NCBI GenBank assembly: GCA_040222875.1
Contig: JAVKCG010000028.1
Coordinates: 62,001 to 126,000, forward strand
Source: JAJCYL01 sp040222875
GTDB taxonomy: Bacteria; Bacteroidota; Bacteroidia; Cytophagales; Cyclobacteriaceae
Reading direction: 5' to 3'
DNA: 64,000 nucleotides
The notes beneath the pieces were generated by a model. The model was not told the DNA's origin and ran no database searches. It saw only the letters and a list, made by a program, of their open reading frames with translations. Position 1 is the stretch's first letter. Every line of letters starts with the position of its first letter. The translations under genes were made by a program, and so were the position numbers. Shown here piece after piece: positions 1 through 9,270 of the stretch.

Positions 1-2
1 TA

Positions 3-1631
3 CTTGATTTCCGAAACTGGCTAAGGTTCAATTCTGGTTCTGAAATTGATTCTACTGATATAAAGTTCATTGAAGCATCCGCTGAAAACGTAATAGCGGC
101 GACTGACAGTATATACACACTACAAGGTGATATCTGGATTAATTCAGGGAATCAGTTTAATGAGGTTTTAGGATTAAGAACAGTTGGGAATTCCACTTTA
201 ATCTCTACCAGCAATGCGTTGTTTCAACTATCTCCGGAAGGGTTGGAGCAAATCACTTATTCAGCCTCTGGCTCACCAAACGATGCGATTATTGCCGGAA
301 ATATCCTGTTCATTGCTGATGAAAACCAAGGGTTATTTAGGCAGCTTAGTGGTGGTTTTGAAAAAATTCAAATTAATGGGCCGACTTCAAACGATATTTT
401 TGACCTGCATTTTCATGATGGGAAAATTTATGCCTTACCGGGAGGGTTTACGGATAACGGATTTCCTCTGGGCAATCAATCGTCGTATTCAATTTTTGAA
501 AATGGGGTTTGGCAAACTTTTGAAACGAGAGACCTAAACTTTAATAACCTTTCTGCAATCATTAATGATCCAATATCTGAACAGCCAATTATTGGTTCAT
601 TTGGGGATGGCCTTTTAACCATATCTGATCAAACTACATTTAGAGGAGCTCCATTGGAGGAGTCATCAAAAAACCCTGGTGCGATTGAAATTACAGGGTT
701 GGGTTTTGACAGCGAGGGAAACCTGTTGGTTACGAATCACGGCAGTAACAACCCGATTCACCGTTTAGATCCGCAGGGAGCCTGGAATTCATTCAACTTT
801 TCAGCGCCCTCCACCGAATTTCCACTTTCACTTACCATTAATGAGTTCGACGATATTTGGATGCGGCTTAGCCCAGCCGAAGGTGGTGGCATTTTTGTCT
901 TTAATCAGGTAACCAATGATACCCGGCTCCTTAGCACATCTGAAGGATTTGGTAATCTGCCGAACAGGCATGTTACAGAAATCGTATTTGACCTGCAAGG
1001 CCAGGCTTGGATTGGAACAGCACAGGGAATTGCCTTCATTCCCAATCCGTTTGCCATTTTTGATGCTGATGGGTTCGATGCCATACGGCCCGTATTTGAG
1101 AATAGATTCCTGCTTGAAGATGATTTAATCACAGCAATCGCCGTAGACGGTGGTAACAGAAAGTGGATTGGTACTGACAAGGGCATCTGGCTATTCGAAG
1201 ATTCAGGTGAAAGGCTGGTTTTTAATTTCACCATAGAAAATAGCCCCCTGCCCTCAAATCAAATCATTGATATTGAGGTGAACCAGGTGAATGGTGAAGT
1301 ATTCATCTCCACTCTCAACGGAACTGTGTCCTTTCGATCGGCATCATCATCGGCCGATGAAAAGCACAACGACGTTAAGATTTTTCCCAACCCTGTAAAA
1401 CCGGGATACACCGGTTTAGTAGGGATTTCAGGTTTAGCGGAAGATGCAATCGTAAAGATTACTGACATCGGGGGCAGGCTCATAAGTGAAGTGCAGGCCG
1501 CTGGTGGTACAGCATCATGGGATGTGAAAGGTTTCGGTGGCAACGCCGCCTCTTCAGGTATCTACCTGGTATTCAGTTCCTCGCAAGATGGCAACGAAAC
1601 ATTTGTTGGAAAGATTGCCGTAATTAGGTAA
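3..1631 (+). CDS. PorZ-like two-propeller protein with T9SS C-terminal sorting domain (5' partial)
   Basis: The reading frame is open from the left window edge, so the N-terminus is missing; a TTG at 219 is only an internal codon. The visible part is a chain of short beta-propeller-type repeats (W-IGT-GI-style motifs, for example around 1005-1030 and 1165-1190). It ends in about 85 residues typical of a type A T9SS sorting domain (FPNPV near 1384, then a beta-rich tail ending GKIAVIR). This order, propellers then CTD, is that of PorZ, the surface T9SS component involved in attaching cargo to anionic LPS. The stop codon overlaps the recO start by one base, so the two are co-transcribed. The PorZ assignment is inferred from architecture; another propeller-type T9SS cargo protein is the alternative. 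Confidence 0.72.
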   Translation, partial: LDFRNWLRFNSGSEIDSTDIKFIEASAENVIAATDSIYTLQGDIWINSGNQFNEVLGLRTVGNSTLISTSNALFQLSPEGLEQITYSASGSPNDAIIAGNILFIADENQGLFRQLSGGFEKIQINGPTSNDIFDLHFHDGKIYALPGGFTDNGFPLGNQSSYSIFENGVWQTFETRDLNFNNLSAIINDPISEQPIIGSFGDGLLTISDQTTFRGAPLEESSKNPGAIEITGLGFDSEGNLLVTNHGSNNPIHRLDPQGAWNSFNFSAPSTEFPLSLTINEFDDIWMRLSPAEGGGIFVFNQVTNDTRLLSTSEGFGNLPNRHVTEIVFDLQGQAWIGTAQGIAFIPNPFAIFDADGFDAIRPVFENRFLLEDDLITAIAVDGGNRKWIGTDKGIWLFEDSGERLVFNFTIENSPLPSNQIIDIEVNQVNGEVFISTLNGTVSFRSASSSADEKHNDVKIFPNPVKPGYTGLVGISGLAEDAIVKITDIGGRLISEVQAAGGTASWDVKGFGGNAASSGIYLVFSSSQDGNETFVGKIAVIR

Positions 1632-2311
1632 TGCTTTTTAAAACAAGGGGCATCGTTTTAAGTCACATCCGGTTTAAGGAAACCTCCATTATAGCTAAGG
1701 TTTTTACAGAAGAGTTCGGCCTTCAGTCATATGTGATTAATGGTGTAAGAAGCTCCAAGGGACATAATAAAATCGCCCTGTACCAACCAATGACTTTATT
1801 GGATTTAGTTGTATATAAAAAAGAACAAAAGTCGATCCAGCGTATATCGGAGAGCAAATGCGCTTATAATTATGTCTCTATTTCTTATGATGTCAGGAAA
1901 TCCGCTGTGGCACTTTTTTGGGCTGAGACCTTATCCAAAACAATCCTTGAAGAGGGCTACGAAGATCGCCGTAAATTTGAGTTTGTTTATCAGTCGCTGA
2001 TTGCGCTTGATAGCGCCGTTAAAGGTGCTGAAAATTACCCTGTTATTTTTCTATTTGGCTTAAGTGACTACCTGGGTATTCAGACCCCGTCCCCTGATGA
2101 ATTGGTTGAGAACTATACCTTTGGTCAGTCAGTGGAAAAAAATCGGATTGAAAAATATTTAATGGATGTGTCAAAAGACAATACTTATAAGAGCAACATT
2201 CGAACAAGGCTTTCAGCATTGAAGTGCCTTATCACGTTTTATCAAGAAAATTTTAACGATCTCGGTAAGCTGAAATCTTTGGAAGTGCTGCATCAGGTAT
2301 TTGCCGAGTAG
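1631..2311 (+). CDS. recO: DNA repair protein RecO
   Basis: RecO loads RecA onto SSB-coated single-stranded DNA together with RecR during gap repair. The 226-residue protein starts with the family's OB-fold (KTRGIVLSHIRFKETS, residues 4-19, then the typical EFGLQSYVINGVRS segment), followed by an all-helical C-terminal part. The length fits the family. The zinc-binding cysteine cluster of many RecO proteins is not evident, which from general knowledge is common in Bacteroidota. The ATG overlaps the stop of the preceding propeller protein (TAATG), implying translational coupling. Confidence 0.93.
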   Translation: MLFKTRGIVLSHIRFKETSIIAKVFTEEFGLQSYVINGVRSSKGHNKIALYQPMTLLDLVVYKKEQKSIQRISESKCAYNYVSISYDVRKSAVALFWAETLSKTILEEGYEDRRKFEFVYQSLIALDSAVKGAENYPVIFLFGLSDYLGIQTPSPDELVENYTFGQSVEKNRIEKYLMDVSKDNTYKSNIRTRLSALKCLITFYQENFNDLGKLKSLEVLHQVFAE

Positions 2312-2409
2312 AGTAGATCGGCATTGTTTCATGAATACATCTTTAACCTGATCCATCGAAATCCTTTCTCAACCCATCGGACTTTTATAACTTGAACTTT
2401 AAAAGACAA

Positions 2410-2892
2410 ATGATCAACCAAATGAAAAATTTCAACACTCACTTACTCTTATTCATCATCACTTTTGCAGTGGCTTGTAGCCCCGCTAAGAAGAAAGATT
2501 CTGACGAAGAAATGGCAAGCACTGAGGCTACCGAGGAAACAACCGAACAATCCGTAGAATCTCGGGTATTCTTTGTCAGCCCAAGCGAGGGTGATACGTT
2601 AACTACAACATTCACCGTTGAGATGGGCCTTGAAGGAATGGAAGTAGAGCCTGCAGGTGCAATTAATGAAGGCTTTGGCCATCATCATATACTTGTTAAT
2701 ATGGCCTCGTGGCCAGAAGGCGAAATTATTCCTGCAACAGATTCAACCATTCATTACGGCCAGGGTCAAACCTCGACCGAATTAACGCTGGAGCCAGGAG
2801 AATATATGCTCTCTTTACAATTTGCCGATGGAGTTCACTCTTCGTATGGTGAGTCAATGGCCGCCAGCATTAATGTGGTAGTTAAAGAATAG
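2410..2892 (+). CDS. DUF4399 domain lipoprotein
   Basis: Small secreted lipoprotein. A hydrophobic signal segment runs to a lipobox ending FAVAC-S (cysteine near 2476), followed by an acidic Ser/Thr/Glu-rich linker and a roughly 95-residue DUF4399 domain. The domain carries its hallmark features: VFFVSPSEGDTL, the GLEGMEVEPAG motif, GFGHHHI with three histidines, and a GQGQT turn. The function of DUF4399 is not established; the histidine cluster could bind metal (inference). An upstream in-frame TTG (2392) exists, but ATG 2410 or 2422 gives a proper signal peptide. It lies 3 bp before the oxygenase gene, suggesting co-transcription. Confidence 0.85.
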   Translation: MINQMKNFNTHLLLFIITFAVACSPAKKKDSDEEMASTEATEETTEQSVESRVFFVSPSEGDTLTTTFTVEMGLEGMEVEPAGAINEGFGHHHILVNMASWPEGEIIPATDSTIHYGQGQTSTELTLEPGEYMLSLQFADGVHSSYGESMAASINVVVKE

Positions 2893-2894
2893 TT

Positions 2895-3863
2895 ATGTCA
2901 AGGTTATATGACGAAGTTCCTTCGCTTGACTTAAGCGATTTTACATCTGGCGATCCAACTAAGAAGAAACAGTTTTGCGAAGATCTTGGTGAAGCGTACA
3001 ATGGTATTGGGTTTGTAGCGATAAAAAATCATGGCTTTAGCGATGAGCAACGAGATAAGCTTTATGATGTGATCAAGAAGTTTTTTGCGCTGCCTGATGA
3101 GATAAAGCAGAAGTATGAAAAGGCCGAGTTATCTGGTCAGAGAGGATATATCGGAAAAGGTAAGGAGCATGCAAAAGGACGATCGACCGGTGACCTAAAG
3201 GAATTTTATCACGTAGGTCAGGAACTCACCAATGATGACCCATTGAAAGCCGAATACCCGGATAACATTTGGCCTGAAGAGATCGCAGAATTTAAGAAAC
3301 ACACCCTCGAAGCCTACCGCATTCTGGAAGAAACGGGATTGACCATGTTAAGGGCGATTGCCTTATATCTCGGTTTGGAAGAAGATTATTTCGAAACAAA
3401 GGTGAGGAAAGGCAATAGTATTTTAAGGCCAATCCATTACTTCCCGATTGAGAATCCGGAAGAAGTGCCAGCGGATGCGGTGAGGGCCGCTGAACATGGG
3501 GACATTAATTTGATTACCCTCTTAATGGGGGCAAGCGCAGATGGGTTACAGGTTTTAAGGCGTGATAATAAGTGGATTCCGATTACCGCACTTCCAGAAC
3601 AGTTAGTGGTAAATGTGGGTGATATGTTGGACAGGCTAACAAACCATAAATTGAAATCAACTATTCACAGGGTCGTTAATCCACCAAGGGAATTGATGAT
3701 GACTTCAAGGTTTTCGATTCCATTTTTCATGCACCCAAAATCTGAAATGGACTTGACTTGCCTGGATGGCTGTATCGATGAAAACAATCCGAAGCAGTAT
3801 GAAGATATCACTGCCGGTGATTTTCTTGATCAACGATTGAGGGAAATAGGCCTAAAAAAATAA
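2895..3863 (+). CDS. Isopenicillin N synthase-family 2-oxoglutarate/Fe(II) oxygenase
   Basis: A 322-residue non-haem iron dioxygenase. It has the N-terminal DIOX_N domain (PSLDLSDF, then GFVAIKNHGF at 39-48) and the 2OG-FeII_Oxy double-stranded beta-helix. The iron ligands are visible as H201-x-D203 and H258, and the 2-oxoglutarate-binding RxS as R272-F-S274. The family oxidises small molecules at the expense of 2-oxoglutarate and O2; the substrate cannot be read from sequence. It follows the DUF4399 lipoprotein by 3 bp and is closed by the hairpin at 3862-3896. Confidence 0.9.
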   Translation: MSRLYDEVPSLDLSDFTSGDPTKKKQFCEDLGEAYNGIGFVAIKNHGFSDEQRDKLYDVIKKFFALPDEIKQKYEKAELSGQRGYIGKGKEHAKGRSTGDLKEFYHVGQELTNDDPLKAEYPDNIWPEEIAEFKKHTLEAYRILEETGLTMLRAIALYLGLEEDYFETKVRKGNSILRPIHYFPIENPEEVPADAVRAAEHGDINLITLLMGASADGLQVLRRDNKWIPITALPEQLVVNVGDMLDRLTNHKLKSTIHRVVNPPRELMMTSRFSIPFFMHPKSEMDLTCLDGCIDENNPKQYEDITAGDFLDQRLREIGLKK

Positions 3864-3896
3864 AATCCCACCTTTCAAATTGAAAAGTGGGATTTT
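3862..3896. terminator. Bidirectional intrinsic terminator between oxygenase and ompH genes
   Basis: Arms AAAATCCCAC (3862-3871) and GTGGGATTTT (3887-3896) are perfectly complementary, and the inner bases also nearly pair. A-runs on the left and T-runs on the right give a U-tract on both strands. It sits between convergent genes ending at 3863 and 3915, exactly where a shared terminator is expected. Confidence 0.88.
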
Positions 3897-3914
3897 ACAG
3901 TATTGAGGATACTA

Positions 3915-4451
3915 TTAATTCTGATTCTCAGGAGGCGTGATTCCCAGTTTCTTCAAAATTAGGTTTGAGATATTATCTTCTTCCCTGGCCCATAACAACA
4001 CGAAGCCACTACCGGCGTCTGTGCTGAAAATATGAGTGTAACCATTTTCGTTAGCTACCTCCTCAATTGTTCCTTGAATTTTGTCGTAAGCCGGTTGTAA
4101 AAGCTCTCCCCTCTTTTCAACTAAAGAGTTCGACGCCTCCTGCTGGAAACTCTCAATAGAGGTTTGAAGGTTTACAAGCTCATTCTCTTTATCTTTTCTT
4201 ATTACTTCACTTGTGCTGGCTGGCAAGCTTTGATAAGCTTGTCCCTTAGCCTGAAAATCTGTGATTTTGGCTTGTAGCTGATTGTTCAACTGCTTTTCAT
4301 AAGAATCCAGCTCAGCCTGAATTTGCTTTGATTCAGGCATCATCGCAAGAATGTAATCGATATTGGTATAGCCAATTTTCTGATCTTGAGCTATGGCGCT
4401 ACTCAATGTGGTTAACATCAAGGCAGCTATTGCTAGTAATTTTATTTTCAT
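3915..4451 (-). CDS. OmpH/Skp-family periplasmic chaperone (distal copy)
   Basis: Skp-like proteins hold unfolded outer-membrane proteins in the periplasm for delivery to the BAM complex. The sequence has a signal peptide (MKIKLLAIAALMLTTLSSAIAQ), the IGYTNIDYILAMMPE start typical of Bacteroidota OmpH, a long helical coiled-coil stretch rich in Gln/Glu/Lys (about residues 35-110), and a short beta segment near the end. The ATG at 4451 is preferred because the in-frame upstream start at 4460 is a TTG. It is the last gene of the uppS-bamA-ompH-ompH series and a paralogue of its neighbour. Confidence 0.9.
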   Translation of the reverse strand: MKIKLLAIAALMLTTLSSAIAQDQKIGYTNIDYILAMMPESKQIQAELDSYEKQLNNQLQAKITDFQAKGQAYQSLPASTSEVIRKDKENELVNLQTSIESFQQEASNSLVEKRGELLQPAYDKIQGTIEEVANENGYTHIFSTDAGSGFVLLWAREEDNISNLILKKLGITPPENQN

Positions 4452-4479
4452 GACTTTCAATTTTTATTCTTTGGTTAAA

Positions 4480-5013
4480 TTATTTAATAACATCATTCTC
4501 ATCGCCTAACCCCAATTCTTCCAAGACATAATCAGTATAATCATGGATTGGGTCGGTATAAATCATCACTAAATCACCAGATTTATCAAAAACAATCTGA
4601 AGTCTGTGGTTTTTAGCCACCCGCTCTACCGCATCAAAAACTTCATCTTGAATAGGCTTTATTAATTCTTTCTTCTTTAAGAAAAACAATCCTTCAAAAC
4701 CAAATACCTGTTTTTGATATTCTTTCACCTCCTCCCACTTGCTGTTCAACTCAGCCCTTCTCTCGTCTTTCATTTCCTTGGTCAGAAGCACTTCTTCTGC
4801 CTGTAGCTCTGCTTCAAGCGCCTGCAGATCTTTATACATTTTTTTGATTTCGTCTTCCCAACCTTTCGACAATTTGTCAATTTCAGATTGAGCTGCTGAA
4901 TAATCAGGCATCTGGTTCAGGATGTAATCAGTATCCACATAACCAAATTTTTGCGCAAAGCTATTATTTAATAGCAAACAATAAACAAAAAGGATGCCGA
5001 ATAGCTTTTTCAT
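4480..5013 (-). CDS. OmpH/Skp-family periplasmic chaperone (proximal copy)
   Basis: The 177-residue protein has a signal peptide (residues 1-20, ending SFAQ), the KFGYVDTDYILNQMPDY motif and a long charged helical hairpin (roughly 35-120). This is the Skp tentacle architecture that cages outer-membrane proteins. It starts one base after the bamA stop, so it is translationally coupled to the insertase it would serve. The tandem duplication of ompH downstream of bamA is conserved in Bacteroidota such as Porphyromonas. Confidence 0.91.
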   Translation of the reverse strand: MKKLFGILFVYCLLLNNSFAQKFGYVDTDYILNQMPDYSAAQSEIDKLSKGWEDEIKKMYKDLQALEAELQAEEVLLTKEMKDERRAELNSKWEEVKEYQKQVFGFEGLFFLKKKELIKPIQDEVFDAVERVAKNHRLQIVFDKSGDLVMIYTDPIHDYTDYVLEELGLGDENDVIK

Positions 5014-5014
5014 G

Positions 5015-7678
5015 TTATCGTATCAACTGACCAATCGAAAAATGCACCTGTGCGCCTGCTGCACCTGATGTGCCAGGTAATTCATCAAACCCATATCCCC
5101 AATCTAAACCTAACAAGCCAAATGCTGGCATGAATATTCTAGCTCCAAAACCAGCAGATTTGAACATCCTGAAGCTATTGAATTGCTGAATATCATTCCA
5201 ATTGTTGCCGGCTTCTGCAAAGCTTAATAAGTATATAGTTGCTGTTGGGTTTAATGATACCGGATATCTCAATTCAAATACAAATTTGTTGAAAACTGTC
5301 CCCCCCCGAATTCCTGAAGGTTCAACTGGTGAAATGGTGTTGTCATCATAACCACGTAGTGCCACCACTTCGTTACCAACCAGGAAGTTCTGGCCCGTTA
5401 GGCCAGACCCCCCTAACAGGAATCTTTCAAATGGGCCAACGCCTGCTTCCTTGGAATAGCTACCAATAAAGCCGAAGTGTGCCCTTGATTCAAGTACCAG
5501 ATTGCCCACAATTTGCATATAGTATTTTGCATCAAACATCCACTTGTGGAATTCAACCCATTTAAACTTTTCAGCATTTTCTAATGAGGCATAATCCACA
5601 TCCCTGAAAAGCGAATAAGGTGGGGTTAATGATGCACTTAAACTAACCTGCGATCCGGTTCGAGGGAACATTGGGTTATCGATGCTATTCCTGGCGATTG
5701 TAGTATTAAATGTGATATTGTTTGCAATACCATCAGAAAAGCCAAGTGATGTGCCGAAATTAAATAATCTGTATTGCAAGAATGAAACAGAGTTAGAAAC
5801 AGTGAAGAAGTCATCCGGCCATTTTACCCTTCTGCCGAGGCTTAAAGAAACATTCGACACCTTTAAAGATCCGGTAGTTTCATTTGATTGAAACCCAATC
5901 AACCTTTGAACAGAATAACTATAACTAATTCCGAAAGAGTTCGGCTTCTTACCGCCCAACCATGGTTCAACAAAAGATGCTGAATAGCTCTGGAAACGTC
6001 GTCCGTTGGCTTGTGCCCTCACAGACAATCGCTGACCGTCTCCCACCGGTAGTGGTCGCCACTTATTAAAATGGGGCACATTTCTTACCGAAAAGTTATT
6101 AAATACTAAACCAAGTGTGCCAATGAACCCCAGCTGACCACCAAAGCCACCAGAAACTTCAATTTGGTCACTTGGTCTTTCTTCAAGTGACCATTCAATA
6201 TCTACTGTTTCATCAACAGGATTCGGAAGTGGTGTCGGAGTAACTGTCTCCGGATCAAAATATCCCATTTGAGCTATCTCTCGCTGGGTTCTGATAATGT
6301 TCGATCTGCTGAATTTCTGTCCTGGCAATGTTCTCAGTTCACGAAGGATCACATGATCATTTGTTCGGTCATTGCCCACAATCATTACCTTATCAATTGT
6401 TGCCTGATTGCCCTCAAAGATTCTCATTTCTACATCAATAGAATCATCAGCAACTTCTACCTCTATAGGGCGGACATTAAAAAAGAGATAGCCATTGTCC
6501 ATGTAAAGTGAGCTTATGTCAGCACCATTGGGGTTATAGTTTAGCTTCTTATTGATCAATTCAAGATCGTATACATCGCCCTTCTTGACACCCAAGACCG
6601 ACGCAAGTTGATCATCAGAATAGATGTAATTACCACTCCATATGACATCCCTGAAGTAATAACGCTGACCCTCACTAACCGTAAGTTCGATATTGACCTT
6701 CTTATCGTTAACCGGAATTATGGTATCAGTTAAGATTTCAGCATCCCGATAACCTTTCGCTCTGAAATAATCTATCAAACCGTCCTTATCTTCTTCAAAC
6801 TTGCTTTCAACAAATTTTGCTGATTTGAAGACATTCAATTTTACCTGATCATTAATAAAGGCAACAACGTCTTGTTTGTCATATGTTATTGTAGAGTCAA
6901 AAAAACTTTTCACCTCCTTAGGCCTAAAAATATTGAAAGCCTCATTCCAAATTGTCCTTGGGAGTCGTAAACGAACATGTTCGTTGGTGGACTTGAGCTT
7001 GTTTTTTAACCGTGTATCAGTAAAATCCTCGTTGCCGTGAACGGTGATTTTGTCAACTTTAGTTTTAAACCCCTTATCAACTGTAATATCGAGGAATACA
7101 CTGTTTCGCAACAAAGTGTCTCTTTTCTGGACAATGTCAACTGAAGTGTTTAAAAACCCTTTTTCAAAAAAGAACTTTTTAATCGCCAAGTCCGCATTTT
7201 TGATTATGGCATCAGTCAAAACCCGACCCCTTATTAAATCAATTTGATCGCGGACTTCTTTTTCCTGTGTTCTGCTCAAGCCATTAACTTCAAACTTTGT
7301 TAATCTCGGTCTTTCGGTAAGCTCTATTACAAGATAGACCTGATTGTTAACGACGCTATCAACCCTTACGGCGGCGTTTCCTATTATACCCTGCCTCCAA
7401 AGATTCTTGACAGCATTAGTGATGTATTCACCAGGTATTCTTATTCTGTCACCTACCCCTAATCCGGATAAAGAGATAAGTGCCGATTTATCAAGAAATT
7501 CTGCACCTTCCACATCAATATCTGCAATTTCATACTCTTTAGGATTAGAGTAATTAATCTGAATTTCTTTAGAAGACGAATTATTGGAAGGTGTCCTTGG
7601 AAATCGAATCTGCCCAAATACATCTTGAGATGAAAACGATGCAAAAAAACCTATTATCAGAAATACTCTTAAAAACAT
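5015..7678 (-). CDS. bamA: Outer membrane protein assembly factor BamA
   Basis: BamA folds and inserts beta-barrel proteins in the outer membrane. The 887 residues comprise a signal peptide (about 1-22), a series of periplasmic POTRA repeats (about 45-500; repeated G-x-(I/V/Y)-x(4-8)-L motifs such as NEDFTDTRLKNKLKS) and a C-terminal 16-strand barrel. The barrel contains aromatic/glycine alternation and the conserved LRGYDDN element of strand/loop 6 near residue 773. The length is in range. Its neighbours UppS and OmpH are the standard companions. A GC-rich serine-proline linker occurs just after the signal peptide. Confidence 0.95.
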   Translation of the reverse strand: MFLRVFLIIGFFASFSSQDVFGQIRFPRTPSNNSSSKEIQINYSNPKEYEIADIDVEGAEFLDKSALISLSGLGVGDRIRIPGEYITNAVKNLWRQGIIGNAAVRVDSVVNNQVYLVIELTERPRLTKFEVNGLSRTQEKEVRDQIDLIRGRVLTDAIIKNADLAIKKFFFEKGFLNTSVDIVQKRDTLLRNSVFLDITVDKGFKTKVDKITVHGNEDFTDTRLKNKLKSTNEHVRLRLPRTIWNEAFNIFRPKEVKSFFDSTITYDKQDVVAFINDQVKLNVFKSAKFVESKFEEDKDGLIDYFRAKGYRDAEILTDTIIPVNDKKVNIELTVSEGQRYYFRDVIWSGNYIYSDDQLASVLGVKKGDVYDLELINKKLNYNPNGADISSLYMDNGYLFFNVRPIEVEVADDSIDVEMRIFEGNQATIDKVMIVGNDRTNDHVILRELRTLPGQKFSRSNIIRTQREIAQMGYFDPETVTPTPLPNPVDETVDIEWSLEERPSDQIEVSGGFGGQLGFIGTLGLVFNNFSVRNVPHFNKWRPLPVGDGQRLSVRAQANGRRFQSYSASFVEPWLGGKKPNSFGISYSYSVQRLIGFQSNETTGSLKVSNVSLSLGRRVKWPDDFFTVSNSVSFLQYRLFNFGTSLGFSDGIANNITFNTTIARNSIDNPMFPRTGSQVSLSASLTPPYSLFRDVDYASLENAEKFKWVEFHKWMFDAKYYMQIVGNLVLESRAHFGFIGSYSKEAGVGPFERFLLGGSGLTGQNFLVGNEVVALRGYDDNTISPVEPSGIRGGTVFNKFVFELRYPVSLNPTATIYLLSFAEAGNNWNDIQQFNSFRMFKSAGFGARIFMPAFGLLGLDWGYGFDELPGTSGAAGAQVHFSIGQLIR

Positions 7679-7683
7679 TCTCC

Positions 7684-8421
7684 TTAATTCTTCACTTGTT
7701 CACTAATTCTACCAAATCGGCGTTCTCTCTTCTGATAAGATTTAATAGCTTCAATCAGATGTTCTTTTCTAAAATCAGGCCATAAAATATCTGTCATATA
7801 CAGTTCAGTATAGGCTAATTGCCAAAGCAAGAAATTGCTTATCCGCATCTCTCCACTAGTTCTGATCAATAGCTCCGGATCAGGAATTCCTGAAGTGCTT
7901 AAATAGTTGCCTAAGAGTGATTCATCAATTTTGTCAAGACTACAGTTTCCCAAAGACACTTCCTTAGCAATCATTTTGGTTGCCTGGGTTAAATCCCAAC
8001 GTCCGCTATAGTTTAAGGCTAACATCAGGTTCAGTCCTGTATTCTGAGCCGTGTCCTTTATCGCCCCGTGGAGCTCAATTTGGCAATCGTCCGGTAAAAG
8101 TGTTGTATCACCAATTGCAGATAACCTAACATTATTTTTTGTCAAGGTTTTGAGTTCCTTTCGAATAGTAGAAACCAAAAGGGACATAAGTCCCTCAATC
8201 TCAATTTTAGGACGGTACCAGTTTTCAGTTGAAAATGCGTATAGTGTTAAGTGCTCAACTCCCAGTTCTGCACAGCCTTCAGTCACATCTCGAACCGCAT
8301 TAATAGCATTTCTATGACCGAAAATTCTTGCAGCCCCCTTTTTTCTAGCCCATCTGCCATTGCCATCCATTATAATGGCGATGTGCTTCGGTAAGTTGTT
8401 AAGATCAAGATTGTGGTTCAT
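7684..8421 (-). CDS. uppS: Isoprenyl transferase (undecaprenyl diphosphate synthase)
   Basis: It adds isopentenyl units in cis to farnesyl diphosphate, making the C55 lipid carrier for peptidoglycan and surface polysaccharides. The 245-residue sequence shows the cis-prenyltransferase signatures: MDGNGRWA with catalytic D19 (residues 18-25), the FGHRNA box, LYAFSTENW, and the C-terminal RTSGEMRISNFLLWQ motif that contacts IPP. It lies 5 bp upstream of bamA on the same strand. A CAACTTTG element on the minus strand at 8449-8456 (seven of eight matches to the TAnnTTTG -7 box) could be its promoter. Confidence 0.95.
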   Translation of the reverse strand: MNHNLDLNNLPKHIAIIMDGNGRWARKKGAARIFGHRNAINAVRDVTEGCAELGVEHLTLYAFSTENWYRPKIEIEGLMSLLVSTIRKELKTLTKNNVRLSAIGDTTLLPDDCQIELHGAIKDTAQNTGLNLMLALNYSGRWDLTQATKMIAKEVSLGNCSLDKIDESLLGNYLSTSGIPDPELLIRTSGEMRISNFLLWQLAYTELYMTDILWPDFRKEHLIEAIKSYQKRERRFGRISEQVKN

Positions 8422-8460
8422 CCAGAAAACTGGCCAATTTTTGAACTTGCAAAGTTGATA

Positions 8461-8481
8461 CTTTTTTAATCATTAAAAAAG
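8461..8481. repeat. AT-rich palindrome upstream of uppS
   Basis: A 21-bp near-perfect palindrome: 10-base arms CTTTTTTAAT and ATTAAAAAAG around one central C. It lies in the 104-bp gap between the PorG-like gene and uppS. The one-base centre argues against a normal hairpin terminator; a protein-binding site or weak terminator is possible. The function is not determinable from sequence. Confidence 0.4.
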
Positions 8482-8525
8482 CTTACAAATTCATGATTGA
8501 TAATCAGGTTTTACCCATTTGGGTT

Positions 8526-9260
8526 TTAGTAAGGCCTGACTTTAGACCTCATCATGTATTCATTCGGAATGTATGGGAATGGGCAGGGTATGTTGTAAAA
8601 TATGTAGCTAAATGAAAATCCAAAGAAATAGTACCAGTCGTCTTCATTGGGGTGACCAAATTGAAAATTTTTATTGGTGACATCATTGTCTGATACCCCA
8701 TCGAGTAGATCAAAGAAAGTTTTTCTGGCGCCTAACTCAACACCCAGCGTATACCTCTTCCCCAATAGGTATTTAGCTCCTAATCCGAAGGGAATTATTG
8801 GCTGAATTTTATTAAACTCTTGGGTTGAATTGACCCCGGTAATCCTGGCGGCACCAAACCCTGCAAAAAAATATGGCGACCATTTTATAGGAGACTTTTC
8901 ATGCTTGAAATCAAGGAAATTATACTCCAAAGTAGCTGCAGCTTCTAAAACCCTTGCATTAAAGGTTTGGTTTCTCAAACTGGCAGCGGGGTCAAGTGGT
9001 TTGCCATCGTCACCTTTTATCCCTCCATAGCTGAGGGATATTCGAGTGCTAACAACATTGTTAAAATTAAATCTGTAGAAACCAAAAACACCCGGTTTGA
9101 TATTACCCACCCTATATCCGCGGATCATATCTCCAGAGTAATTTAAAGCCCCAATACCTCCTCCAAGCTCTACAGCTTGCCCTCGGCTTTGTCCAAAGCT
9201 GGAAATAAAAAACAGGCCGCTTAAAAAAACAGACCTGTAAAATATCTTAGTTAATTGCAC
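8526..9260 (-). CDS. porG: PorG-like outer-membrane beta-barrel protein (DUF6089)
   Basis: PorG is an outer-membrane T9SS component associated with the PorK/PorN ring. This 244-residue protein has a signal peptide (about 1-27), then ELGGGIGALNYSGDMI and alternating aromatic/glycine strands of a small barrel (GFYRFNF, YFFAGFGAARITG, GAKYLLGKRYTLGVELG). In Porphyromonas gingivalis porG directly precedes uppS and bamA, and the order here is the same. Assignment rests on this synteny plus the DUF6089-type sequence. A paralogue lies immediately upstream (9271-10350), and which of the two is functionally PorG cannot be settled here. Confidence 0.75.
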   Translation of the reverse strand: MQLTKIFYRSVFLSGLFFISSFGQSRGQAVELGGGIGALNYSGDMIRGYRVGNIKPGVFGFYRFNFNNVVSTRISLSYGGIKGDDGKPLDPAASLRNQTFNARVLEAAATLEYNFLDFKHEKSPIKWSPYFFAGFGAARITGVNSTQEFNKIQPIIPFGLGAKYLLGKRYTLGVELGARKTFFDLLDGVSDNDVTNKNFQFGHPNEDDWYYFFGFSFSYIFYNIPCPFPYIPNEYMMRSKVRPY

Positions 9261-9270
9261 TGATAAATGG

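Noticed and set aside
214..537. 107-codon ORF overlapping the PorZ-like gene
   Set aside because: It is a shifted frame of the strong propeller-protein ORF, which continues across the whole region.
8513..8524. ACCCATTTGGGT palindrome just after the PorG-like stop
   Set aside because: Only a 12-base palindrome with no proper loop or U-tract; likely chance or minor.
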